53,116 nucleotides of DNA from Bacteroidia bacterium. Lineage in GTDB: Bacteria > Bacteroidota > Bacteroidia > J057. Made by a program: the position numbers and the translations under genes. The notes under the pieces were generated by a model. It did no database searches. It saw only the letters and a program-made list of their open reading frames with translations, and was not told the origin of the DNA. The stretch covers positions 1 to 53,116 of the forward strand of contig JAUIKF010000058.1 in the NCBI GenBank assembly GCA_030430575.1, given 5' to 3'. The number at the start of each line of letters is the position of its first letter. Within the stretch, counting starts at the first letter, position 1. Below, piece after piece: positions 7,884 through 17,558 of this stretch.

Positions 7884-10265
7884 ATGTCCCTTTTTCTACC
7901 TCCCATACTTCGGCCATCCTATCGACTGATCATTGGCGTATTTCTTTTTCAGGTAGGCATTGCTTATGCCCAATTGCCAGATAGCCTTCTTCAGCAACTG
8001 GCTGCAGCGGAGACAGAAGAAGCCCGATATCAGCTACAACTCGAAGTGGGTAAGTCGTATGCACAGGTTTTGGACTATGAGATGGCTGATTCTTTGTATG
8101 ATGATGCCATGAATTGGGCGAAAAAAACGGGACATGATAAGATCCGCGTCGAAGCACTATATGGAAAGGGGTGGTATCACTATCAAAAGCAGGCGATTGA
8201 GCAAGGGGAATCCTATTATCAGGCGGCTTTTGCGCTTGCTGAGGAGAAGGAGAGACCTGATTTACATATTTCTGCCCTTTCTGCCTACTCTGGCTCCCTT
8301 ATGCGATATCGGAAACCTCAGGAAGCATTGGCCGCTTTGGAGAAAGCTGTGAGCTTGATGCCATTGGCAGAACTTGAGGGGGAGCAAGCCGCCGCCCTCT
8401 TTTATAATTTGGCGGGGGCTTATATGATGACAGGAAGGATAGGGGAAGCAAAGGATTACCTCAAAAAGTATAATGGGTTCATGAAGGAAAACCAACAGTG
8501 GCAGGAGTATGCCACTGGTCTAAATGGGATGGGGGTCATTTGCAAAAATATGGGGCAATTAGATTCTGCTAAAATTTACTATAAACAATCTCTCTCTGCG
8601 TTTCGGTCTCATGGGTTTGAGGAGCCAGCCATCCTCTTTACGACAGTGCATAACTTGGCTACGTTAGCGATCCAGTCCGGGGAATTGGATAGCAGCATTG
8701 TGCTTCAAACACAAGCTCTGGACCTGGCCGTGGCTGCGGGCAACCCTATCTGGCAAGCAGACATATACCGCGAATTGGGAGATATCTATCTGCGCACAGG
8801 AGACACAGAGCAAAGTCATGCATTTTTTCATAAATCGATCGCCCTGCTAGTGCCGCTCAATGCGCCACGGGAATTGGGCAAAACCCTGAGCTTTTACACC
8901 AAATTGCTACAAGAACAAGGCTATTTTAAGCGCGCCTTGGATACCTTGGAAAAATCCAATGAATTATTTGGTTTTAGTGAAGCGAACCCAATTCCCTATT
9001 GTAGCTATTTGGTCCAAAAGGGGGATCTCTTACATGAGATAGGGCAGGATGAGCAAGCCATATCGGCTGGATATACAGGGCTACGTATTGCCCGAAACAA
9101 CGACTTTCCCCTCTGGCAAGTCAATTTCCTCACATCGCTGGGGGAATATTATTTAGCAAATGGAAGCGCTGATTCCGCCAAATACTATGCAAAGGAGGCG
9201 ATTCGCGTGGGAGATTTGAATGGGTACCAATTGGACAAAATGAGCGCCTACGAAATCATCCAGGATGCTTTGGCTGAATTGGGAGAGTATGAAGAAGCCC
9301 TTGCTTATTCAAAAACCTACCAGACCCTGAAAGACAGCATCTTCAAAGCTGACCTCTCAGATCAGGTCTCAAAGGAAAGGGTTCGACAAAACATCATCAG
9401 CGCTCAAGAGAAGCAGGCCCAGGCGGAGGACAATGCAGCCCTTCTAGCTAGTCGAAGCCGTCTCTTGACAGGACTCTTGATTTCGTTGGGCGTTATCTTT
9501 TTGGGAGGCATATTTTTCTTCCAGCAACTTCGGCGCAATAAGGTGAAAATCGAAGCCCAAAATGAAACATTGGCACAACTCAACCAGACCAAGGACAAAT
9601 TTTTTGGCATCGTCTCTCATGACCTTCGGAGTCCTTTAGTTGCCTTCCAGGGGTTGGGAAAACAAATTAAGCACTATGTTCAAAAAGCCAATCTTGACAA
9701 GTTAGGGCAGATTGCCAATCAGGTAGATGAAAGCTCCGACAGGCTCAATAGCCTCCTGGACAACCTGCTCAACTGGGCTTTGCTGCAAACGGGGACGATC
9801 CCTTATCGGCCTACTTCCATCTCCTTTGAGGAGGTATTGTTGGATACTTTTGAGGTATTTGAGCATAATGCCCAAGTCAAGCAAATCGAATTGATTTCGG
9901 AAGTCGATCCTGAGATAAAGGTATATGCTGATGCCCATGCCCTGCATGCCATTCTTCGAAATCTCATCAGCAATGCGCTGAAATTCACCCCAGCAGGCGG
10001 TACAATCACCGTCAGCACAGCATCTAAAGAAGGGAAGTCCTTTATTTCTGTCAATGATACAGGAACGGGTATTTCTGTGGAAAATCTGGAAAAAATCTTT
10101 AGCCTGGAGAAAGAAAGCAAAACAGGAACTGCGGGGGAAAAAGGCACAGGATTGGGCCTTATACTCACCAAAGAGTTGATAGAACTTAATCGCGGGAAAA
10201 TGGAAATCCTCAGCGAGCTGGGCAAAGGCTCAACCGTGAATTTTTTCCTCCCAGCTACGCCTTAG
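7884..10265 (+). CDS. TPR sensor histidine kinase
   Basis: This 793-residue sensor kinase has an N-terminal signal or anchor segment (residues about 12-30, ending GIAYAQ). A periplasmic array of tetratricopeptide-like repeats follows (about 35-500, with phrases such as YNLAGAYMMTGRIGEAKDYL and DIYLRTGDTEQSHAFFHKSI). A transmembrane helix lies near 531-551. The kinase core has an H-box with His579 (FFGIVSHDLRSP), an N-box near residue 696 (RNLISNALKFTP), and G-boxes NDTGTGIS (about 725) and GTGLGLILTKEL (about 754). The LytTR response regulator 210 bp downstream on the same strand is the likely partner. The signal sensed by the TPR domain is unknown. Confidence 0.95.
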   Translation: MSLFLPPILRPSYRLIIGVFLFQVGIAYAQLPDSLLQQLAAAETEEARYQLQLEVGKSYAQVLDYEMADSLYDDAMNWAKKTGHDKIRVEALYGKGWYHYQKQAIEQGESYYQAAFALAEEKERPDLHISALSAYSGSLMRYRKPQEALAALEKAVSLMPLAELEGEQAAALFYNLAGAYMMTGRIGEAKDYLKKYNGFMKENQQWQEYATGLNGMGVICKNMGQLDSAKIYYKQSLSAFRSHGFEEPAILFTTVHNLATLAIQSGELDSSIVLQTQALDLAVAAGNPIWQADIYRELGDIYLRTGDTEQSHAFFHKSIALLVPLNAPRELGKTLSFYTKLLQEQGYFKRALDTLEKSNELFGFSEANPIPYCSYLVQKGDLLHEIGQDEQAISAGYTGLRIARNNDFPLWQVNFLTSLGEYYLANGSADSAKYYAKEAIRVGDLNGYQLDKMSAYEIIQDALAELGEYEEALAYSKTYQTLKDSIFKADLSDQVSKERVRQNIISAQEKQAQAEDNAALLASRSRLLTGLLISLGVIFLGGIFFFQQLRRNKVKIEAQNETLAQLNQTKDKFFGIVSHDLRSPLVAFQGLGKQIKHYVQKANLDKLGQIANQVDESSDRLNSLLDNLLNWALLQTGTIPYRPTSISFEEVLLDTFEVFEHNAQVKQIELISEVDPEIKVYADAHALHAILRNLISNALKFTPAGGTITVSTASKEGKSFISVNDTGTGISVENLEKIFSLEKESKTGTAGEKGTGLGLILTKELIELNRGKMEILSELGKGSTVNFFLPATP

Positions 10266-10309
10266 GATCGTGTTCAGAAAATGTGTGCTCTTATCTTTAC
10301 AGCAAAGCT

Positions 10310-10414
10310 GTCATTTCGACCAGCGGGAGAAATCTAACACTCCCTTTCGAACGGTTATTTCCAGGCTTCTAGACCACTGTGTTAGATTTCTCCTCGCAGA
10401 CTCGTCGAAATGAC
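10310..10414. repeat. Long imperfect palindrome of the TCATTTCGAC type
   Basis: The left arm, starting GTCATTTCGACCAGCGGGAG and running 10310-10340, pairs with a right arm at 10379-10414 that ends CTCGTCGAAATGAC. GAGAAATCTAACAC is matched by GTGTTAGATTTCTC. The loop is 38 bases. This arrangement (TCATTTCGAC...GAGAAATCT) matches a dispersed intergenic element that I recall as frequent in Bacteroidota genomes. It sits between the kinase and its response regulator and could act as a terminator or RNA-processing signal. Confidence 0.8.
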
Positions 10415-10474
10415 TTTTTGGAATGAGAAAAAAACTTTTTACAAACGATACTTAGACAGGGTAACCCAGATAAT

Positions 10475-11215
10475 ATGGCCAAACTAACCGTCCTGATAGT
10501 AGAAGATGAAGCATTGTATGCAGATCAATTAGAGATGCAAATAGAAGAGATGGGCTATGCTTCGGTAGGCATCGCAAGCAATGCCCTAGATGCGCTGACG
10601 TTGTTTCACACCGCTTCTCCCGATTTGATACTGATGGATATCAACCTGGCCGGAGATACCGATGGCATTCAATTGGCCCAAAAGATACAGGATACCCGCG
10701 AAACGCCTATCATTTTCATTACCTCCCTGACAGATAATAAGACCTTCGAAAGAGCCGTCCAGACCTTGCCCATTGCCTACCTGGAAAAACCATTGGGCAA
10801 GCGAAAGCTACAGCGGACCATTGAGCTGATTGTGAGCAGACTGAATCTCAAGGAGGAGGAGCCCTTTGATGCCTGGGAGCAAGATATACTGGTAAAAGAC
10901 CAGTTTTTCATCAAAGTCCGCAATCGGTTGGAGAAGGTGGAAATCCGTGCGATCGACTATGTAGAAGTCGAAAATCGGTATTGCTCTCTCTTCACTGCAC
11001 AGCGAAAATACGTCGTCAGAATGGCGCTCAAGGACCTGATCCATCGACTTCCTCAGGACCTCTTTATCCAAACTCACCGCAGCTTTATGGTCAATATGAA
11101 GAAGATCAATTCTTTGGATTTAGGGGAAAGTGTCCTCTATATAGGGGAAAAGGGCCTCCCCCTCGGCAAGAGCTATCGCGAGCAAGTGATGAAGAAATTG
11201 AATTTCCTTGCTTGA
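10475..11215 (+). CDS. LytTR-family response regulator
   Basis: The 246-residue protein has a receiver domain (residues about 3-120) with acidic pocket residues Glu10 and Asp11 (VEDE), phospho-acceptor Asp55 (LILMDINLAG) and a conserved Lys in the LEKPLGK segment. A LytTR DNA-binding domain follows (about 140-245) with the typical IDYVEVENRYCSLFT and FIQTHRSFMVNMKKI segments. LytTR regulators bind direct repeats upstream of target genes. It is the presumed partner of the TPR histidine kinase just upstream; a 44 bp palindrome follows it. Confidence 0.95.
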   Translation: MAKLTVLIVEDEALYADQLEMQIEEMGYASVGIASNALDALTLFHTASPDLILMDINLAGDTDGIQLAQKIQDTRETPIIFITSLTDNKTFERAVQTLPIAYLEKPLGKRKLQRTIELIVSRLNLKEEEPFDAWEQDILVKDQFFIKVRNRLEKVEIRAIDYVEVENRYCSLFTAQRKYVVRMALKDLIHRLPQDLFIQTHRSFMVNMKKINSLDLGESVLYIGEKGLPLGKSYREQVMKKLNFLA

Positions 11216-11515
11216 GGAAGGGGGAGGATTATTAATTGATAGATGATTGATTGATTCATTAATTCATTCAGACGCGCGCAAAATGTTGTAGGGTCAGGAG
11301 ATCTCCTGACCCTACAACATTTTTCTGTCCCATCGAGGATTACGCGAAGACCCCATTCACAGTCCGGAAATCCTCGATAGCTTTGTCTTTTTCCCTTCAC
11401 AACATCCCCCTTTCCGTTCGCAACATCCAGCCTGACATTCACACCCAATGTCCCACATCCCGCATGCCCTGCTTGTAGGTTTGTTGTCATCATTCACCTA
11501 CAAATTAATTGTACC
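11216..11515. other. Intergenic region with palindromes
   Basis: No gene is seen between the response regulator and the next exported protein. The interval contains a run of ATTGATT/ATTCATT simple repeats (11232-11270), a 44 bp perfect palindrome (11280-11323), and a second inverted repeat of ATCGAGGATT with AATCCTCGAT (about 11333-11377). The promoter of the downstream gene is probably within the last 150 bp, but I could not place it. Confidence 0.5.
11280..11323. terminator. 44 bp perfect palindrome, probable bidirectional terminator
   Basis: The sequence AAATGTTGTAGGGTCAGGAG (11281-11300) is followed at once by its complement, centred between 11301 and 11302, and then by a short T run. 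Every base of 11280-11323 pairs. It lies 65 bp after the response regulator stop, so it is a natural terminator. A perfect stem this long may also form a cruciform. Confidence 0.7.
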
Positions 11516-12658
11516 ATGAAACAACAAATTTCAATGAAACATGGCATCATGATCGGAATCATGCTCAGCTTCTTCCTGAGCATTCGAGGCCAAACCATGA
11601 CCAACCAGACTACGCTTAGCATTGAGTCGGGCCTAGCCGTGAATTGGGAGGGCGACTTTGTAAATGAAGGGGGCGGTGATGTGGTCCTGAACGGATCGTT
11701 GGTCCTTGAAGGCGACCTCACCAACAACAGCAACAATACCCTCACCACAGGAACGGGCTATGTGATTCTGAAAGGGACCAGCCAACAAGTTATTGGCGGC
11801 AGCAAGGAAATTCGCTTGTATGGCCTCACCCATGACAACACGGGCGGCACCCTGCTCAATCAAGACCTTGAAGTGGAGGGTAGGATCACCATGATCAAAG
11901 GGAAACTGGACCTGAATGGAAAGATCATCGACCTTGGATCGACGGGGGAAATTGATGGAGAAAGCAATGCCAGCCGCATCATGGGCTCTTCTGGGAAGGT
12001 CGTCCTAGTTCGCACCCTCAATAACATTGATGAACAAGACCTTGCAGGGATCGGGTTGGGGATAGATGTAAATGCCAATATGGGTTCTACGCTTATCGAG
12101 CGCTCTCATCAAGTGCGTACCCTTGGCAGTGGGACCAGTATCAAGCGGTCCATCAATATCCAACCGACGAATAATAATGGGCTCAATGCGGCCATTCGCT
12201 TATTCTACTTCTCCGATGAACTGAATGGACAAAACCCCAATTCCCTGGACTTATTTAGAAAACCCAATGGCGCTGCCTGGACGGTCAATACAAACAGCGT
12301 AACGGGAAATGGCTATGTAGACGGCAATGGGTACAATAGCTTGGGTTTGTTCACGCTGAGCAGCAACGGCACCACTGCCTTGGAAAATCTCCGCCCTGCC
12401 CTCGCTGTCCGGTATTTCCCCAATCCATTGGCACAAGGACAGTTTTTACGAATTGACGGCTTACTGGCAGGTGACTATCAACTCTTCCTGTATGACCTTA
12501 CAGGCAAGCAGGTCTGGAAACAAGAGCGGAAAATCCATACGGCTGGCGGTACGGAGAAAATCGATTTACCTCTTCTGCCAAATGGCCTCTACACCTTCCG
12601 AATCCTTTCGGACAAATACGCCCCTACAACGGGCAAACTTCAAATTCACTCACATTAA
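11516..12658 (+). CDS. Exported protein with T9SS type A sorting domain
   Basis: The 380-residue product has an N-terminal signal segment (about residues 7-25, ILSFF-like core ending IRGQ); the start may be the first ATG or the Met at codon 7. The middle, residues about 30-290, is rich in N, G and T with a repetitive beta-strand pattern (VNWEGDFVNEGGGDVVLNGSLVLEGDLTNN is the start of it, given only in outline), like a beta-helix or autotransporter-type fold. The last ~80 residues form a T9SS type A domain (VRYFPNPLAQGQFLRI, LFLYDLTGKQVW, LPNGLYTFRIL). It is probably secreted to the surface. It is likely co-transcribed with the next gene, 36 bp downstream. Confidence 0.85.
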   Translation: MKQQISMKHGIMIGIMLSFFLSIRGQTMTNQTTLSIESGLAVNWEGDFVNEGGGDVVLNGSLVLEGDLTNNSNNTLTTGTGYVILKGTSQQVIGGSKEIRLYGLTHDNTGGTLLNQDLEVEGRITMIKGKLDLNGKIIDLGSTGEIDGESNASRIMGSSGKVVLVRTLNNIDEQDLAGIGLGIDVNANMGSTLIERSHQVRTLGSGTSIKRSINIQPTNNNGLNAAIRLFYFSDELNGQNPNSLDLFRKPNGAAWTVNTNSVTGNGYVDGNGYNSLGLFTLSSNGTTALENLRPALAVRYFPNPLAQGQFLRIDGLLAGDYQLFLYDLTGKQVWKQERKIHTAGGTEKIDLPLLPNGLYTFRILSDKYAPTTGKLQIHSH

Positions 12659-12694
12659 TCTTATCACACCTTTTTACCTAAAAAAACAATTATC

Positions 12695-13843
12695 ATGAAA
12701 AAGATATTCATTACCCTCGCGATTATTTGTGCTGCTACTTTCCTCTATGCACAAAACTTAGGGATCGGCACGACCAACCCAAACGAGAAAGTTCACATTG
12801 AAGGCGCAGGCAGTCAAACACTCAAACTTCAAGCTACCTCAGGAAGTCCCGCAATGGAATTGGTAAGAGGTACTGGGGCCTTTGGAAGTGGTGATTGGCG
12901 CATCAAAAATTCAGGAGGAGACCTTGAATTCACCGCCAATACCAATCAATTCCTTACCCTCCGTCCTCATGGGGATGTGTTTCTAGACGGAAAACTCAAA
13001 ATCGGCAGTGGTACCAACAGCCCCAGAGGGGAACTGGACCTGGTAGCAACGTCACCGATCCTATCAGCCGAGGCCACCAATAATGGATCTGGCCTTCAGA
13101 TCAGGATCCATGGGCAGCCTAGCGGAACTTCCACGCTGTTCAGGGTCATTAATGGCATATCAAATACGAAATTCACCGTGCGAGCAAATGGGTATGTAAC
13201 TGTTTCAGATCAATTGGGAGTCAATAAATATGATCCTGACGCTCGATTTTCCGTTCAGGGCAAGACCTCTGATGATGAAATCTTTTTGGTAAGAAGGTCT
13301 AATGGAGCAGGTGGTTTTTATGTAGAGGAGTTAAGCTCAGGCGCAGCAAAAACTACGTCTTGGGGGGATATGCATGTTCAAGGAACCCTCAGCAAGAATG
13401 GTGGTTCTTTCAAAATCGACCACCCACAGGACCCTGCCAATAAATACCTCTACCACTCCTTTGTAGAGTCTCCTGACATGATGAATGTCTACAATGGCAA
13501 TATCACCACGGATGCCCAAGGCATGGCAGTCATTACCCTTCCCGAGTATTTTGAGACCTTGAACCGGGACTTCCGTTATCAGTTGACCTGCATTGGCACG
13601 TTTGCACAGGCCATCGTCTTGGAAGAAGTAGCAGGTAACCAATTTAAAATCCAAACAACAGATCCCAATGTAAAAGTAAGCTGGCAAGTGACGGGCATCC
13701 GCCAAGACCCCTGGGCCAATGCCCACCGTATCCCCAACGCCATAGAGAAGCCAGAAGAAGAAAAAGGGCGTTACCTCAATCCAGAATTGTACGGACAGCC
13801 TGAAAGTAAGTCGCTTAATTATGATGGAGAGGGGAGTAAATAG
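12695..13843 (+). CDS. Exported tail-fibre-like surface protein
   Basis: This 382-residue protein has a signal peptide (residues 1-19, ending FLYAQ). It then has the LGIGTTNPNEKVHIEG motif, widespread at the start of Bacteroidota fibre-like proteins that resemble phage tail-fibre regions. The middle consists of short beta-rich repeats (FTVRANGYVTVSDQLGV). The C-terminal ~140 residues form a distinct domain (KYLYHSFVESPDMMNVYNGN, then VSWQVTGIRQDPWANAHRI) that I recall from long bacterial exported proteins but cannot assign a function. There is no T9SS tail. It probably forms a trimeric fibre at the cell surface, which is inference. Confidence 0.8.
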   Translation: MKKIFITLAIICAATFLYAQNLGIGTTNPNEKVHIEGAGSQTLKLQATSGSPAMELVRGTGAFGSGDWRIKNSGGDLEFTANTNQFLTLRPHGDVFLDGKLKIGSGTNSPRGELDLVATSPILSAEATNNGSGLQIRIHGQPSGTSTLFRVINGISNTKFTVRANGYVTVSDQLGVNKYDPDARFSVQGKTSDDEIFLVRRSNGAGGFYVEELSSGAAKTTSWGDMHVQGTLSKNGGSFKIDHPQDPANKYLYHSFVESPDMMNVYNGNITTDAQGMAVITLPEYFETLNRDFRYQLTCIGTFAQAIVLEEVAGNQFKIQTTDPNVKVSWQVTGIRQDPWANAHRIPNAIEKPEEEKGRYLNPELYGQPESKSLNYDGEGSK

Positions 13844-13890
13844 CGCAAAAGACTGTTAGCGCCTGTAGCACTTTTTAGCTGACAACATAA

Positions 13891-13976
13891 GCATCCCGAA
13901 TTTTCATTATTGAAAATTCGGGATGCTCTTTTGGGGCATCGACATCTAACAGGCTTTCTTCATCCTGTTAGATGTC
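13891..13976. terminator. Two tandem hairpins between convergent genes
   Basis: The first stem is GCATCCCGAATTTTCA (13891-13906) with TGAAAATTCGGGATGC (13911-13926), four-base loop, followed by TCTTTT; all 16 pairs match. The second is GACATCTAACAGG (13941-13953) with CCTGTTAGATGTC (13964-13976), all 13 pairs matching. They lie between the fibre-like gene and the convergent HlyD gene and should terminate transcription from both sides. Confidence 0.8.
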
Positions 13977-14038
13977 CAAGCTCGCGCCCCTCAGCAAAAA
14001 ATCGCCTGTTGGAAATGGTTAATGGGTTTTTCAATATA

Positions 14039-15340
14039 CTACCTTGTGAAAAAAATGGCGATCTCAAAAAAGACCCGTTCCAATAGCCTTAATTCCTCTG
14101 TAATTATTTCTGCCTCCCCATAGAACTCTGCTCGAAATTCAAGCTGGGTATTATAAGTGGTCTTCAGTCCTTGGGTTAATTCGAGGTTGACCAGATACTG
14201 GTCCTGATGAGGCAAGGGAGAGATATGCGAGACAATAGCAGGCAGCATTCCAAACTCCTTATAATTGTAGTTGTCGAGCTTGATATTGGCAGGTTGGCCG
14301 ATGCGTAGTTTGCCTATATTTTGTTGGGTAAGAGTGGCTTTGCCGATGATATGCTGGGTATGGGGCAAAAGGCTAATCACGGCTTTACCAGCCTCTACCT
14401 GTTGGCTCACCGCCCACAGGTCAAAAAAGGCTACCTGGCCACTTTGCGGGGCCAGCAACATATAAGTTTGCTTCCAGTCTTCGATGGCGCTTTTCAACTG
14501 ACTCAACGCTTCCTGGGCTTCCACCTGAAGCCTTAGTCCATCCTCCTGCACCTGCTGCCCAAACTCTCCCATCTGTTGATGGTAAGATAGGCGTTGAATC
14601 TCATTGTTGTGAATCTGTGCTTCCAACTGCTTGATCACCACCCCCTTCTGTATTTTCACCACTTCATATTGCTCTAGTTCAACACGTGAGATGTTTCGCT
14701 GCTCAAATAGCTTCCGATTAATTTCGTATGCTTTTTCGGCTAATTCTAATTCACGCTTTTTGAGTTCCAATTGCGCTTCGATATTGCTGTTAAGGGCCTT
14801 GATCTCAGCCGTTTGGCGGCTGGTGATGCTTTTGACCCCCCTGTGATAAGGGTCGCTCTTTGTGAAAAACTGCCAAGCTTCCAGCGTCTTCCGGAATTCA
14901 GAGTAGCTGTGTTGGAGGCTGCCTAGTTGGTAGGTTGGAAGGGGCAAGAGGCTTGTCAAGGTTCCTGTTCCCGCCAGGCTTTTCTCCAGTTGAAGCACAT
15001 CTCGCCAATCAGCTGTGGACTCAAAAGCCAGTAGGCAGTCGCCTTGTTGGACAAGCTCTTTTTCCGCCACAAAGATGTGAGCGATCTTTCCAGAAGTAGG
15101 CGCTGCCAGACGTAGCGGAGGAGGATCTGAAGTAAGCACTAGTTGGGCAACCAGGACATCAGGGTATTTGACAAACCAGGCGAGCGTGAACGCCGCCAGG
15201 ATGGCAAATAAGATCACAGTTAGCCCCCAACGAATGATCCATGCAGGGACTTGTCCCATGATTTCCTGGACTTCTTCGGAGCGTAGTTCGATGTGAGAAG
15301 TGTATGCTTCCTCGTCTTCGTGTTTCCTTATGTTATTCAT
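14039..15340 (-). CDS. HlyD family secretion adaptor of the RiPP exporter
   Basis: The 433-residue protein is a membrane fusion (periplasmic adaptor) protein of the HlyD type. A short cytoplasmic N-terminus is followed by one transmembrane helix (residues about 34-57), a lipoyl-like beta segment (LAAPTSGKIAHIFVAEKELVQ), a long coiled coil (about 165-275) and the second half of the lipoyl and beta-barrel domains (LLAPQSGQVAFFD, IGKLRIGQPANIKLDNY). Its start overlaps the ABC transporter stop by 4 bases (ATGA), showing tight coupling. It would link the C39 ABC exporter to an outer-membrane TolC-type channel, which is not encoded in the window. Confidence 0.93.
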   Translation of the reverse strand: MNNIRKHEDEEAYTSHIELRSEEVQEIMGQVPAWIIRWGLTVILFAILAAFTLAWFVKYPDVLVAQLVLTSDPPPLRLAAPTSGKIAHIFVAEKELVQQGDCLLAFESTADWRDVLQLEKSLAGTGTLTSLLPLPTYQLGSLQHSYSEFRKTLEAWQFFTKSDPYHRGVKSITSRQTAEIKALNSNIEAQLELKKRELELAEKAYEINRKLFEQRNISRVELEQYEVVKIQKGVVIKQLEAQIHNNEIQRLSYHQQMGEFGQQVQEDGLRLQVEAQEALSQLKSAIEDWKQTYMLLAPQSGQVAFFDLWAVSQQVEAGKAVISLLPHTQHIIGKATLTQQNIGKLRIGQPANIKLDNYNYKEFGMLPAIVSHISPLPHQDQYLVNLELTQGLKTTYNTQLEFRAEFYGEAEIITEELRLLERVFFEIAIFFTR

Positions 15341-17523
15341 GTGCCTAGTTCTAGCTGATTTTTGACTAATGTATAATAAGCACCTCGCAAGGCGGCCAAC
15401 TCCTCATGCGTGCCGCGCTCTACAATCTTGCCCTGATCCATCACGATGATTTGGTCTGCATGTTTGACGGTGCTGAGACGATGTGCCACGACCACGACGG
15501 TTCGCCCCTCCAAAAAGCGGTTAAGCTTTTTCATAATCGTCGCTTCATTATTGGCGTCCAGGGCACTGGTCGCTTCATCAAAGAACAGGTATTCCGGGTT
15601 TTTGTAAACGGCTCTGGCAATGAGCAATCGCTGTTTTTGACCACCACTTAAGCCAATGCCATTTTGACCAATTTGGGTATTATAGGCCATAGGCAAGCGT
15701 TCGATATCTTCCTGAATATTGGCAATCTGTACCGCTTGGCGTAAGCGTGTTTTGTTCACCGGCTTCTCCAAAGCGATATTGTGTGCAATGGTATCATCGA
15801 AAATGAAGCCTTCTTGCATCACAGTGCCACAAGCTTCCCGCCAGGTATGGCTTGAGATATGTTGGAGCCACGATGCGCCCACGTTGATATGGCCGTTTTG
15901 CGGTTCATAAAATTTGAGGAGCATTTTGATGAGTGTTGTTTTTCCACTGCCACTCATGCCGACGATAGCGGTGGTTTTTCCGGCGGGAATTTCCAGGCTA
16001 ATGTCTTGGAGGACCCAAGGGGAATCGGGGCTTCCATAGCGAAAACTTACGTTTTCAAGCTTGATCTCTCGTCGAGGCGGTAGCTCGTGGAGCAAGACTT
16101 CCTGATCCTCCTCCTCATTCTCCATTTGGTGGATTTCCCCCAAGCGTTCCATGCTTATTTTGGCATCCTGCGCTTGCTGAATAAAGCTGATAATCTGGCT
16201 GATAGGGCCATTGAGCTGACCTATAATGGAGGTAATGGCCATCATCATCCCCAATGTCATGTCTCCCTCTATGACGGCCTTAGCTGCCACAAAAGAGATG
16301 ATGATATTTTGTAAATGGTTAAAAAAACGGCTACCTCCCTGCTGGTACTGATTGAGGGATAGCTTTTTGAGATTGAGGCGAAAGAGTTTTGCCTGAATAC
16401 GCTCCCAACGCCACCGCTCCTGCCTTTCAATATTGTTGAGCTTGATTTCTTGCATACCATAGACCAGTTGAATCAGGTTGCTCTGGTCTGCCGCCATTTG
16501 CGCAAAGCTCTTGTGGTCCAGCTGGGCCCGTTTTTTCAAAAATAAAAGCACCCAACTAATGTAAAGGGTACTCCCTCCCACAAAAATAAAGAAGATGGGC
16601 ATGGAAAAGATGGCCAGTACAAGTCCAAAGATGAAGATATTGAAGATGGAAAAAAGAGAGGTAAGGACAGAGCCTGTGAGGAATTGCTCGATTCGGTGGT
16701 GATCCTGTATGCGCTGAATAATGTCTCCTACCTGTTTGGCCTCAAAAAAGCCAATCGGCAAGCGCATCAGTTTGATGAGAAAATCAGATATGATGGAGAT
16801 ATTGATGCGCGTGCTCAAGTGGATCAAGATCCAGGCACGGATAAATTCTACCGCCGTCTGACTGGCAAACAAGACCAACTGCGCCAGCAGAATGAGGTAA
16901 ATAAAGCTGATATTGCGGGAGCCAATGCCAAAGTCTACCACTGCTTGTGTGAGAAAAGGGAAAACCAGTTGCAATACACTGCCAAGCACGAGACCCAATA
17001 TCAATTGCAGCAGAAACTTTTTGTAGGGCAGGAGGTACCGAAGCAGATACCCAAAACTGGCTTTGCCCGTTTGGTCCTCTTCCTGCTCATAGAACGCTGG
17101 GGTCGGTTCCACCAGAAGGGCAATGCCTTCGGCCTTTCCGCTTTTTTCATCCTTCCCCCAATGGGCGAGAAATTCCTCTTTCTGATAGGAAACAAGCCCA
17201 AAGGCAGGATCTGCTACATATATTTTGTTGCCTTTCACCTTGTGAACCACGACAAAGTGGTTTTGATTCCAATAGGCGATCGCAGGCAGAGGAGCCTCTT
17301 CTGTCAATTGATGATAGCTGATCTTGACCGCCAACGTGCGCATGCCGATGTCTTCGGCAATCTGGCTGATCCCTTGCAAGGAAATGCCCTCTCGGTTCAT
17401 ATGCGCCCGCTCACGCAAGCTTTGAAGAGAATAACGTTTGCCATAGTGATGTGCAATCATGCGCACACAGCTAGGCCCGCAATCCATCTGATCGAGTTGT
17501 TGGTGGAAGGGAAAGGAAATCAT
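15337..17523 (-). CDS. C39 peptidase-containing ABC transporter (leader-cleaving exporter)
   Basis: This 728-residue protein combines three modules. Residues 1 to about 140 are a C39 cysteine peptidase with the QMDCGPSC motif (Cys15), a later His (NHFVVVHKV) and Asp (YVADPAFG), which complete the catalytic triad. Residues about 165-460 are a six-helix exporter membrane domain. Residues about 490-728 are an ATPase with Walker A GMSGSGKTT (about 521-529), signature LSGGQKQR, Walker B YLFFDEATSALD and H-loop VVAHRLSTV. Such proteins cut leaders after a double glycine and export the core. The two precursor peptides upstream have GG-ended leaders, so they are its evident substrates. It is coupled by overlap to the HlyD gene. 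Confidence 0.96.
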   Translation of the reverse strand: MISFPFHQQLDQMDCGPSCVRMIAHHYGKRYSLQSLRERAHMNREGISLQGISQIAEDIGMRTLAVKISYHQLTEEAPLPAIAYWNQNHFVVVHKVKGNKIYVADPAFGLVSYQKEEFLAHWGKDEKSGKAEGIALLVEPTPAFYEQEEDQTGKASFGYLLRYLLPYKKFLLQLILGLVLGSVLQLVFPFLTQAVVDFGIGSRNISFIYLILLAQLVLFASQTAVEFIRAWILIHLSTRINISIISDFLIKLMRLPIGFFEAKQVGDIIQRIQDHHRIEQFLTGSVLTSLFSIFNIFIFGLVLAIFSMPIFFIFVGGSTLYISWVLLFLKKRAQLDHKSFAQMAADQSNLIQLVYGMQEIKLNNIERQERWRWERIQAKLFRLNLKKLSLNQYQQGGSRFFNHLQNIIISFVAAKAVIEGDMTLGMMMAITSIIGQLNGPISQIISFIQQAQDAKISMERLGEIHQMENEEEDQEVLLHELPPRREIKLENVSFRYGSPDSPWVLQDISLEIPAGKTTAIVGMSGSGKTTLIKMLLKFYEPQNGHINVGASWLQHISSHTWREACGTVMQEGFIFDDTIAHNIALEKPVNKTRLRQAVQIANIQEDIERLPMAYNTQIGQNGIGLSGGQKQRLLIARAVYKNPEYLFFDEATSALDANNEATIMKKLNRFLEGRTVVVVAHRLSTVKHADQIIVMDQGKIVERGTHEELAALRGAYYTLVKNQLELGT

Positions 17524-17558
17524 CTGATATTTGTTAGACTAAAAACATTATTCCCTAA

